This document shows positions 55,769-64,000 of a stretch of 64,000 nucleotides of DNA, one piece after another (within the stretch, counting starts at the first letter, position 1; each line of letters begins with the position of its first letter). The notes below the pieces were generated by a model. That model worked only from the letters and a program-made list of their open reading frames with translations, was not told the DNA's origin and searched no databases. Position numbers and translations under genes: made by a program. Source of the stretch: Lolium rigidum (lineage: Eukaryota; Streptophyta; Magnoliopsida; Poales; Poaceae); NCBI RefSeq assembly GCF_022539505.1, contig NC_061510.1:264811687-264875686 (forward strand), in the 5' to 3' direction.

Positions 55769-57492
55769 TGATACGTCTCCGACGTATCGATAATTTCTTA
55801 TGTTCCATGCCATATTATTGATGATGCCTACATGTTTTATGCACACTTTATGTCATATTCGTGCATTTTCTGGAACTAACCTATTAACAAGATGCCGAAG
55901 AGCCGGTTCCTCGTTTTCTGCTGTTTTTGGTTTCAGAAATCCTAGTAACGAAATATTCTCGGAATTGGACGAAATCAAGACCCGGGGTCCTATTTTTCCC
56001 GGAGCCTTCCGGAACACCCGAGAGCCGCCGGAGGGAAGCCCCGGGGGCCCCACACCACACCCGGCGCGGCTAGAGGGGGGCCGCGCCGCCCTATGGTGTG
56101 GCCCCCTGTGCCCCCTCCAAGGCTGCCCTTCCGCCTATTTAAAGCCTCTGTCGCGAAAACCCCGATACGAAGAACCACGATACGGAAAACCTTCCGGAGC
56201 CGCCGCCATCGCGAAGCCAAGATCCGGGGGACAGGAGTCTCTCGTTCCGGCACCCTGCCGGAGCGGGGAAGTGCCCCGGAAGGCTTCTCCATCGACACCG
56301 CTGCCATCTCCACCGCCATCTTCATCACCGCTGCTGCTCCCATGAGGAGGGAGTAGTTCTCCATCGAGGCTCGGGGCTGTACCGGTAGCTATGTGGTTCA
56401 TCTCTCTCCTATGTGCTTCAATACAATAATCTCATGAGCTGCCTTACATGATTGAGATTCATATGATGATGCTTGTAATCTAGATGTCACTATGCTAGTC
56501 AAGAGAGTTTTACTTATGTGATCTCCGGAGACTCCTTGTCCCACGTGTGTAAAGGTGACAAGTGTGTGCACCGTGTGGGTCTCTTAGGCTATATTTCACG
56601 GAATACTTACTCACCGTTATGAATGGCGTAGTGAAGTGCTTATTTATATCTCTTTATGATTGCAATGTGTTTTGTATCACAATTTATCTATGTGCTACTC
56701 TAGTGATGTGTTATTAAAGTAGTTTTATTCCTCCTGCACGGTGTAATGGTGACAGTGTGTGCATCCGTGTTAGTACTTGGCGTATGCTATGATCATGATC
56801 TCTTGTAGATTGTGAAGTTAACTATTGCTATGATTGTATTGATATGATCTATTCCTCCTACGTGGCGTGAAGGTGACAAAGTGTGCATGCTATGTTAGTA
56901 CTTGGTTTAGTCGTGTTGATCTTTCTTGCACTCTAAGGTTATTTAAATATGAACATTGAATTGTGGAGCTTGTTAACTCCGGCATTGAGGGTTCGTGTAA
57001 TCCTACGCAATGTGTTCATCATCCAACAAGAGTGTAGAGTATGCATTTATCTATTCTGTTATGTGATCAATGTTGAGAGTGTCCACTAGTGAAAGTCTAA
57101 TCCCTAGGCCTTGTTCCTAAATATCGCTATCGCTCCTTGTTTACTCGTTTTATTGCGTTACTACTGCTGCGTTACTACCGCTGCGTTACTACCGCTTGTT
57201 TATCGTCCCGGGCAAAGCACTTTTCCGGTGCCGTTGCTACTACTTATTCATACCACCTGTATTTCACTATCTCTTCGCCGAACTAGTGCACCTATTAGGT
57301 GTGTTGGGGACACAAGAGACTTCTTGCTTTGTGGTTGCGGGGTTGCATGAGAGGGATATCTTCGACCTCTTCCTCCCCGAGATCGATAAACCTTGGGTGA
57401 TCCACTTAAGGGAAACTTGCTGCTGTTCTACAAACCTCTCGCTCTTGGAGGCCCAACACCGTCTACAAGAATAGAAGCTCCCGTAGACATCA
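55769..57492 (+). repeat. 3' LTR of element D (1724 bp)
   Basis: Same ends as the 5' LTR with few differences, many of them CCG/CTG/CTCG variants. The flanking TTCAT at 57493-57497 completes the target duplication. Confidence 0.95.
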
Positions 57493-57831
57493 TTCATCAT
57501 CGCTGTCGTCGTCGTCCCACCACATGCGGAGGCGTTTCGCTGGCGGGTAGCCCTCGAGGGAGTCGTCGTCGTCTTCCTCCTCCTTTTCTTCAGAGGAGGG
57601 GCAACCGTCCCGAGGGAACAGGTCATCCTCGCTTCCGATTCCGAGCTCCCCATCGGCGAGGAACTCGGAGATCTTCATCCCCGCCGGTCAAGGACCGGTC
57701 GTCCTCGGACCGGATGGAGGAGGCGTGGTATTCCCGGTCCCATTCTTCTGGTGCGCGTATGTCCTCCGGCGTCTCGCGGAGGAGGAAGACCCATAGGAAA
57801 GACCGGAAGAGGAAGAGGAGGAAGAAGACAT
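57493..57831 (-). pseudogene. N-terminal part of the antisense acidic ORF of element A
   Basis: ATG at 57831 starts MSSSSSSSSGLSYGSSSSAR. A single missing base near 57775 (GCGAGACG where C has CCGCGAGACG) shifts the frame. The acidic part (EFLADGELGIGSEDDLFPRD, EEKEEEDDDDSLEGYPPAKR) runs to the element D insertion at 57492. The C-terminus is at 36571-36686. Confidence 0.75.
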
Positions 57832-58322
57832 GGTGGCGCAGGAGGGTTTTTTGGGTGCTAATGCGAAGGGGATGAAGAAGCGAACTGTTTAGAACGGTTA
57901 AATAAAGGGGATATGAGGGAGATTCAATGCCACAACAGGCTTCGAGGAAGTTGTGCCCAACAGAAAAATTTCGCAGGCCACGCGGAGGAGTGGAAGAGGC
58001 AAGGCATCATAATGAAGGATACTGCGGCAGTTCTGTTCTGCCACGACATGACCCGACGAAAGAAAAGCGTAATGATTTTGGAAATGTCATTTCCAAAACC
58101 AGGGGGGCATGTGTTATCACCAGAATTTGACCGGATCAAAGGTGGGCCGCGATTGGAGATGGGCTTGAAGAATATATATAGAAGAAATACATGAATCGGC
58201 CTTGTGTACCAAGTTTGGGCTAATTGCCCGTGTATCTGTACCATAGTAGGAAACGTGTCGGTTAGAAGTTAGAGTTTAACCCGTGCACGGTTAGGTGCAC
58301 GCCTGAATTAGAAAGTCCCCGG

Positions 58323-58332
58323 ACTATAAATA
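58323..58332 (+). promoter_or_regulatory. TATA box in the LTR of the A/B/C family
   Basis: ACTATAAATA is kept in all five LTRs of the family. It places transcription start near 58355, so the stem-loops that follow lie in the 5' leader (R/U5) of the element RNA. Confidence 0.65.
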
Positions 58333-58436
58333 TGTATCTAGGGTTTATGAAATAAACAACAACCAACGTTCACCACAAACCAATCTCGGTGCATCGCCAA
58401 CTCCCCGTCTCGAGGGTTTCTTCCGGGTAAGCACCA

Positions 58437-58471
58437 TGCTGCCTAGATCGCATCTTGCGATCTAGGCAGCA
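58437..58471 (+). other. Perfect 16-bp stem-loop in the LTR leader (stem-loop 1)
   Basis: TGCTGCCTAGATCGCA and its exact complement flank a 3-nt loop (TCT). Equivalent perfect hairpins lie at 42323-42357, 48371-48405, 49811-49845 and 55130-55164. Confidence 0.85.
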
Positions 58472-58606
58472 CACGTTTATTCGTCTTCCATGCGTTGCTC
58501 GTATCGAAGCCTTTTTGATGGCGAGCAACGTAGTTATCATAGATGTTTTAGGGTTAGCATTGTTCTTCGTATCATATGCTATCGTCGTGCAACCTTTAGG
58601 CATCTA

Positions 58607-58641
58607 GCCGCCCTTACGCCTGTCACGGGTGTAAGGGCGGC
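58607..58641 (+). other. 16-bp stem-loop in the LTR leader with covariation (stem-loop 3)
   Basis: GCCGCCCTTACGCCTG pairs with CGGGTGTAAGGGCGGC across a TCA loop, using two G-U pairs. In B and C the same stem reads GCCGCCCCTACACCTA / TAGGTGTAAGGGCGGC (42150-42184, 49639-49673, 54958-54992). Pairing is kept despite base changes. Confidence 0.75.
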
Positions 58642-59272
58642 ACCCCGCTTGATCATTGTTTAGTAGATCCGATCCGTTATGATTGCTCCTTGTTCTTCAA
58701 GGATTAGTTTAATATCTGCATTGTTAGGCCTTACAAAGGGTTGGAGGATCCAGCTGCGCGTAGGGTGTCGTTTGCTAGCCCTAGACAGACGTTCCGAGGA
58801 TCAACCTCGTGTTGGTTTTTAGGCCCTGTCTAGGATCGGCTTACGATCACCGTACGCGAGCGCGAGGCCCAATCACGAGTAGGATGTTCCGATTATGCGG
58901 TGAAAACCCCAAATCGTAGTAGGTCGCTTTAGCTTTATCTTGATCAAGCAGGACCACCATCCGATCGTACACCTCGTACGTATCATGGGTGGATCGGCTC
59001 TTTGAGCCGATTCACAGGACAACCTGAGAGCCGATCGAGGCTCGTATTCAACGTTTACGTGTATGCCATGCAGAAACTAAGCGAGGCATCATCCAACACC
59101 TTCCCGACCAGGTATAGGTCAGGTGGCACGCCCTTGCGACAGCATCGGACGTGTGTGCAGAAGGCTTTGCGGGCCGTCGCTTGGAGGGACCAGGGCCAGC
59201 CGCAGTCCTGGGAGATTCCCGGCTCTACGGTGTTGCCCGTCGCTGCCCGCCGGTGGGTTTCTGACCGCAACA

Positions 59273-60200
59273 CCAACGCCCTTCAGGAAGGAAGGGTGGC
59301 ACCCGCGAGCGTTACCACGTCGGTGTCGGCCAACCCGACAGAGATTTCTCCCGACCCTTGCAACCTTGCCCCGGACGCTCCATTGTGCTCCACCAAGCTC
59401 ACCGCCCACCAACGTGCGCCCCCACAGCTATAGAACCACCATTGCCACCTTACCGCGACGAACAAACCGAGGCCAGCGGGACCAAGGAGGATCTCGAGAC
59501 CGAGGAGCAACGAGGTAGTGGCCACGCAGGAGGGAACCGTCTCCACCGCCAATGGCGGTACCCATCCGGACACGCCGGCAAGGGGCATACCAGGCCCTCC
59601 TAGCCCGGCCGAGCACAGACCCACCTAGTCCATGCTTGTGAAGCCCCTACCGGGATGCTACTGGATGCGCACCTCCACCTCATCCAACCTCCGGTCCGGC
59701 CACTCCCCTCGCCCGCCGAGAGCGGTCCCGGCGGCGCCCACGCCCGGCTCACCCAGCCCCGCATGAGCCCCAAAGGGCTCGGACTTTGGCCGGGAGAGCA
59801 CCGTCGCGCGCCACCTTGTCGCCCGCCGCCGCAGCAGCCCGCGCCATCGCCAGCCCGCCGCCCGTTGCTACGCCGTCCGAAGAACCGCGCCGCCGCCGGA
59901 ACCTCCCATGCCGAGGCGCACCACCGCCCGAAGGAGAAGGCCCCGCGCCACCCCTCCAAGCGCACGGGGACGAACAGCTCCGCCGCCACCGGCACCGCAC
60001 GGGGCTTTGCCCGGCGGCGGCAGGGGAGATGGAGGAGGGGGACGGGGAGGAGCTAGGCTATGGTCGCCCTGCTGCCGCCCGCGGGGAGCGACAGCTAGTG
60101 CCAGGACATCGGGGGAGAGGAGGGGGAGGGGGCGAACGGAGGCGGGGAGGGCCTGGCGGCGGCTGCGCGGGGGAGGAACCCTAGTCCAAGACAAGTGGTT
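59273..60200. other. GC-rich repeat-like region without a supported gene
   Basis: About 70-75 percent GC with long overlapping ORFs on both strands, none with a recognisable domain. The opening (ACGCCCTTCAGGAAGGAAGG) resembles high-copy grass sequences often found near LINE ends, but I cannot assign it. Confidence 0.4.
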
Positions 60201-60733
60201 TTCCCTCCGACTGAATTCTTTCTCATTGCTGCAACCTGGGAAGGATAAATTGCATTAATTGTTAGTGGCTTCTTGGATTAAAGTTTTTTTAGGATGACTA
60301 AACTTACTATTTTTTTCTTAAGTTGGGGTTTCTATTTGCAGAATCTGCAGCCCACAGTATTTTTACCTACGAGCTCACTTGGATTAAGTTTCATGGATAA
60401 CTGCCATTACTCATACTTATATAGGTTGAAATTAACATAAAAAATCACATGGAAAAAAGACACAATGTTATAATCTTTTTATTTGTGCATTAGCTCTTGG
60501 AAGGCCCTAACAAAATTTGTTCCACGGGATCAAATAGATCTATATTCTCCCTCTTATGGATGAAGTGGGCCACCTTGGGTTATTTAACACACTCACGTGT
60601 GGTGCTTAAGAGCGGCATGACACCTTTAACAATTGACAGCTTGGGTACCCAATGAGCTTTCATTGCACTGAAATCGAATCCTTTACTGTGAATATAATGC
60701 ACTATCAGAGAATCACCTCTCACATTTTCTTAT
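60201..60733. other. Intergenic DNA without a gene
   Basis: AT-rich, no supported ORF. Nothing recognised. Confidence 0.5.
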
Positions 60734-60916
60734 TTAAAAAGAGAGAAACATGTGTAGTACCCCGTCTCGCAATGCACGAGCCTCGGCGGTAGAAGCATTA
60801 GATACAAAATGAATGCTGCAGCCCTGCGATGAAGAATTTAGGTAATCCTTGATCATTGCACCAGTTCTCCATGTACCTAAATCTAGAAGCAATCCAACAT
60901 CCACATTTAACTTCAC
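60734..60916 (-). pseudogene. RNase H-like (RVT_3) fragment, LINE-related
   Basis: The 60-codon frame reads KLNVDVGLLLDLGTWRTGAM, IKDYLNSS and STAEARALRDGVLHMFLSF. This is the pattern of the plant RNase H-like domain linked to LINE reverse transcriptases (K.NVD...G..I.D...A.TAEA.ALR.G). In the first Asp motif the usual NVDGA/NVDAG reads NVDVG. Upstream and downstream parts are missing, so it is a short relic. Confidence 0.6.
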
Positions 60917-62018
60917 GAATTCCTCCCTTGGTCTTGTCGTCTTTGCCAGAAGGCATGGCCTTATTTTCTTTGGAAAATACTAGTGTTCACCCCGAGGATT
61001 GATCCTCCGGGTTGTTCCAACTCGCAAGCCCACATGACTTTCTAAGTTCTCCTCTTCTTTTATCCTATCTCTCCCAAAGCCAGCAATCGGACCATCTATA
61101 TCTAGCGGCCCTTTATCGTCCATCTCTGGTGATACCGCTCTCCTATCCATCCCCAATCTCCTACGCGTCTGTTCCTTGCCAATCCTTGCAGCTGACACCT
61201 TCCCATTATGCTACCATGGACTGCCTGGGTGGCCTCGAGTTATAGATTCAAATTGATGACTTCCTCCTACATAACTCAAGGGAAACAAAGGGGTACTATG
61301 GGGGGTGAGCCTATGATGACTAGATCTAGCGCCAAGGGAGTACTGGCGAGCCCCATCCGGCGATATCAGCGCTCTAGCACAATGTTAGTTTTCATGGATT
61401 TTTATTGATGCATGCATGTTTCTTTAATGCTTTAAACTCATGCGCATTTTACTGCAAACATAAAGCCACATGGTGCCACGATTCTAGCCACCCCGTTCAA
61501 ATCTTGTGTTTTCATGAATAGCTGCAAACATTTCCCTCTCATGTTGCATATAGGTGTTATTTTTTTCGAGGATTTGGCCTCGAATATGTGGATTTTCTAC
61601 GACTAGTGGGATTTTATGCATACTCGTTTTTTTTTTGCTACGTCGGTGTTTTTGAAAAGTTGTGATATTTTTCGTACATTTAACTCACCACGAAAAAATG
61701 TTGCGGTGATGCTGCAATATCATAAAACCTTTGCTACATGGGTGGTGGGTATATTGTAATGATCTGATGGACGTTATTTCGTGTTTTATGAAGATCATAC
61801 GGCTCGGGAGGCTGAGGATTTTTCCTAGATCTATACCGTGGAAGACAAAGCCAACATTTGCCATTTTTTGAGTAATAAATAAATGCATTCGATGTTCTAG
61901 AAGTATGTGGCATACCGGCTCAATGTGCAATAGGATTATTAGGCTATCCATAGCAATAACATGCACATTCTTTGCTGAAAGCTCATCTCCATAGGATCTA
62001 GCAATTTAGGGATGAGTG
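60917..62018. other. Intergenic DNA without a gene
   Basis: No ORF with a recognisable domain. AT content rises to the right. Nothing recognised. Confidence 0.5.
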
Positions 62019-62028
62019 TTGACTCGTG

Positions 62029-62921
62029 AACAGACGGAAAGCCAACCGTCATCGTCTCCCATCGCCCTCTCCCACGGAGACCAGCGGCGGCCGGATCCAA
62101 TCTCCACCCGGCGTGAGATCCGGGCCCCTCTCCCTCCGCTTGCCGCTCCGGCGGCGCAGGAGAGGGAGGGGACCTCGTTCCTCCTCCGTTTTGTAGTTAG
62201 GGCTTGGCCGGCTGTGGTGCGTCGTTGGGGTGGTGGGAGCGGCGCTCGGGCAAATAAATCTGCCTCAACTCCACTCCCACACCGGCGGCGACCTTCACGG
62301 CGGCGTCTCGGAGTTGTTGGCAACGTGTGCTTGTCGATCTTTCAGGTTGGCAGCTTGGTTTTCTCGCCGGTCTTCAGATCTGGCGAGATCGGTTTCTCGA
62401 CGTGTCACCTGGCGCTTGTCGTTGTCCACGACGGCGCTGGGGGCCGGGGCGAGGTGGTTCTTCCGGGAGCGAAAATGTTGGTCCGGAGGTGGTTGGTATG
62501 CGGTTCTTCTCCGACTTCGTCGATGGGAGGCGGCGTATCTTGGTCCAAGACGACGCACGGGGACGTCCCCGGTCGACGTGCCACGGCGACATGTGCCTCG
62601 GCCGCTTGCGGCGAGGTCTCGTTCATCGACTCACAAAACCTCGTTGGCGATGGTGCTTTTTTGGATCTTGCAATGGTGGAGGCTCGGCGTCACTTCTTGC
62701 GTCCGTCTCGGCGGCGTTGGAATTGGGCGGCGGCCGCTGGTTACGGTGGTTGCAGGAAACTCTAGGGATCGTTTTGTATTTCTCGATCTTTTAGGATTTT
62801 ATCCGCAAATTCGTGATAATCATTTTATCCCAGGTTTGTCTTTTGGGTTTCACATGTGTTGCTTCATGCTAACTTGGTTTTCGATTAATGAAATATGTGG
62901 TTCTCAAAAAAAAAAAATCTT
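62029..62921 (+). mobile_element. Poly(A)-tailed retroposon (non-LTR or retrocopy), about 0.9 kb
   Basis: A GC-rich body ends in TTAATGAAATATGTGG, TTCTC and a run of 12 A (62906-62917). The 10-bp word TTGACTCGTG directly precedes it (62019-62028) and follows it (62922-62931), as expected for a target-primed insertion. The 249-codon frame across it has no known domain and is probably not protein-coding. The tail resembles grass LINE 3' ends, so a 5'-truncated LINE or its SINE-like partner is most likely; a processed retrocopy is possible. Confidence 0.72.
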
Positions 62922-62968
62922 TTGACTCGTGGGATGGTCTTGGTCATAGCAGCCACGGTGGCCCGCCC

Positions 62969-63068
62969 NNNNNNNNNNNNNNNNNNNNNNNNNNNNNNNN
63001 NNNNNNNNNNNNNNNNNNNNNNNNNNNNNNNNNNNNNNNNNNNNNNNNNNNNNNNNNNNNNNNNNNNN
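62969..63068. other. Assembly gap (100 N)
   Basis: Exactly 100 N, a placeholder gap 37 bp after the retroposon flank. Confidence 0.99.
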
Positions 63069-64000
63069 GGAGCTACCCTAGGGCAAGCACATGACTCACC
63101 GCCAGTGGTTACCTCAAACCCTAGAACAGCCAAACCAACAAGCCAAATACAATTATCATCACCCTGATTGGGTTCAAAGAAGGGCTAGGGTTCCCAACCA
63201 CTGTGGGCATCCATCTAGCCTAATCCAACCAATTGTGATGATCATCACTATATAGTTCACATCAATTATCCACTCCATCAATTAAAGCAAAATAGATAAT
63301 TGATATTAACAAGTAAATCATGAAACAGACACATGCTAATGATCCAGAGGATCACTGCAAGTGTCACTGATGCTTGAGCAAGCACTAGCACCGATCCGTG
63401 CCACACACATACACATAGATAGGTAACAAGAATGCACAGTGCACGTGTAAGCAAGCCAATAACCAACTGCCGATGAACACATGATCATCGAGCTTGCCAT
63501 AGCATGTTAGGGCATGCTAGAGCATCACTAAGCAACGAGAGCATGGACCGGATATTGAATTGGCCACAGATAATCAACAAGTATTCCACGGATAACCAAG
63601 ATAGCAAGAATTAAGCATAGCTAATGGGCGGAATAGAGCAAGCACCGTAGCAAGAATTCATGGCGAGTAGCACAAGCAAGACACAGCAATAGCACAAGTA
63701 GCACAAGAAGAAGACAAACAAAGCACAAGAAGAAGACAACAGCCTAGCACGGCCGGAACCTCTACGAGGACAAGCAGGCCATGGTCAAGCTAGACGAAGA
63801 AGAGGTGAGGAAGAAGAAGTAGAAGGGAAGGAGAGGAACTCACCAGGGAGGAGGTGGCCGACGCGGTCATGGCGGCCAAGGCGGCGCGCGCCGGAGCACG
63901 GCGGCACCAGGCCTGGCCAAGCCACGCCTGGCGACCACCACCGCACCTAGCGCTGCACCACGCGCAGGGGAGGCGCCTGGATGAAGGGCCACGGCCTCTC
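63069..64000. other. Unassigned sequence, probably repeat-derived
   Basis: No supported ORF. Positions 63640-63860 are rich in short purine repeats (GCACAAGAAGAAGACAA twice, AGCACAAG several times) and lead into GC-rich DNA at the window end. It could be part of an LTR or a gene 5' end cut by the window. Confidence 0.35.

Larger units (their letters stand above)
36687..57492 (+). mobile_element. Element D: LARD-like LTR retrotransposon, host of B and C
   Basis: Complete LTRs (36687-38415 and 55769-57492) and an exact TTCAT target duplication (36682-36686, 57493-57497) define the ends. Without B, C and their duplications it measures about 7.1 kb. The internal region has a tRNA-Asp-type PBS, one ORF of unknown function, AT-rich non-coding DNA and a polypurine tract (AAGCTTGGGGATGCT). 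There is no gag, protease or RT, so it depends on a partner element. It sits in the antisense ORF of element A. It resembles the abundant Triticeae elements with LTRs starting TGATACGTCTCC. Confidence 0.93.
32903..59272 (+). mobile_element. Element A: gypsy-type LTR retrotransposon, host of the nest (5' end missing)
   Basis: Element A is visible in three pieces: 32903-33962, 34717-36686 and 57498-59272 (about 4.8 kb). They are separated by a hAT MITE and by element D, both with exact target duplications. Order on the plus strand: gag C-terminal part, protease, about 1.35 kb of non-coding DNA rich in GCCGAT, an antisense ORF, a polypurine tract (AGGGGGGCATG, 58101-58111) and the 3' LTR. No reverse transcriptase, RNase H or integrase is recognisable, as in relatives B and C, so it is non-autonomous. 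The 5' LTR is lost in the gap. It is older than D, and D is older than B and C. Confidence 0.88.
58112..59272 (+). repeat. 3' LTR of element A (1161 bp)
   Basis: Begins TGTTATCACCAGAATTTGAC after the polypurine tract AGGGGGGCATG and ends TTCTGACCGCAACA. It is the most diverged LTR of the family in the window. A flank duplication cannot be checked because the 5' LTR is missing. Confidence 0.9.

Noticed and set aside
59283..60258. Several 80-130 codon ORFs on both strands
   Set aside because: Very high GC leaves all six frames open; no domain and no preferred frame.
62016..62765. 249-codon ORF in the retroposon
   Set aside because: It starts upstream of the insertion's target duplication boundary, has no known domain and competes with equally long frames, so coding is unlikely.

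Overview
This window is nuclear DNA of a grass, most likely a large-genome Pooideae species (Triticeae, oat or ryegrass/fescue group). The evidence is deeply nested LTR retrotransposons with grass-type primer sites and ORFs, CACTA, MULE, Harbinger, hAT, Stowaway, Helitron and TRIM-like elements, GT-AG introns, and grass-type B3 and F-box/DUF295 genes. Three runs of exactly 100 N (5143-5242, 32803-32902, 62969-63068) are scaffold gaps. There is nothing bacterial here and no CRISPR array.

Layout. Positions 1-2358 hold the 5' part of a minus-strand LTR element, inserted in a frameshifted, intron-containing gypsy-type gag gene (2359-5142). Positions 5243-11600 are low-copy DNA with a Tourist MITE (5388-5661), a 1.09-kb Harbinger-type element carrying an ORF (6376-7460), a degenerate GRF zinc-finger gene (9125-9670) and a frameshifted grass-type gene (10615-11008). 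A 326-328 bp satellite (11606-12996) is followed by a decayed MULE transposase (13250-15320). The MULE is cut by a CACTA 5' end at 15321, and that end is followed by about 6.2 kb of degenerate 136-bp repeats with higher-order structure (to about 21880). Positions 22-32.5 kb are the most gene-like part: a TRIM-like element, two B3-domain loci, a putative Helitron carrying exon-like pieces, and an F-box/DUF295 gene with one frameshift.

Positions 32.9-59.3 kb form a nest with exact target-site duplications. Element A (gypsy, plus strand, 5' end lost in a gap, 3' LTR 58112-59272) contains a hAT MITE (33963-34708, TSD GCTACAGG) and element D (36687-57492, TSD TTCAT). D contains elements B (41515-48730, TSD GAACT) and C (48995-55489, TSD CATTG), both on the minus strand. 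A, B and C are one family, so the family reinvaded an element that had already interrupted one of its own members. They keep gag and/or protease but no recognisable reverse transcriptase or integrase, so they look non-autonomous. They share an antisense acidic ORF before the 3' LTR (intact only in C) and a set of LTR stem-loops, one of which shows covariation.

The right end has GC-rich repeat-like DNA, an RNase H-like fragment, a poly(A)-tailed retroposon with a 10-bp TSD (62029-62921) and unassigned sequence. Few genes look functional: the B3 gene at 25666-26226 is the best candidate, and the F-box/DUF295 gene is one base from intact. The many single-base shifts, and a recurring CCG/CTG/CTCG ambiguity between repeat copies, suggest that some breaks are consensus errors and not biology.
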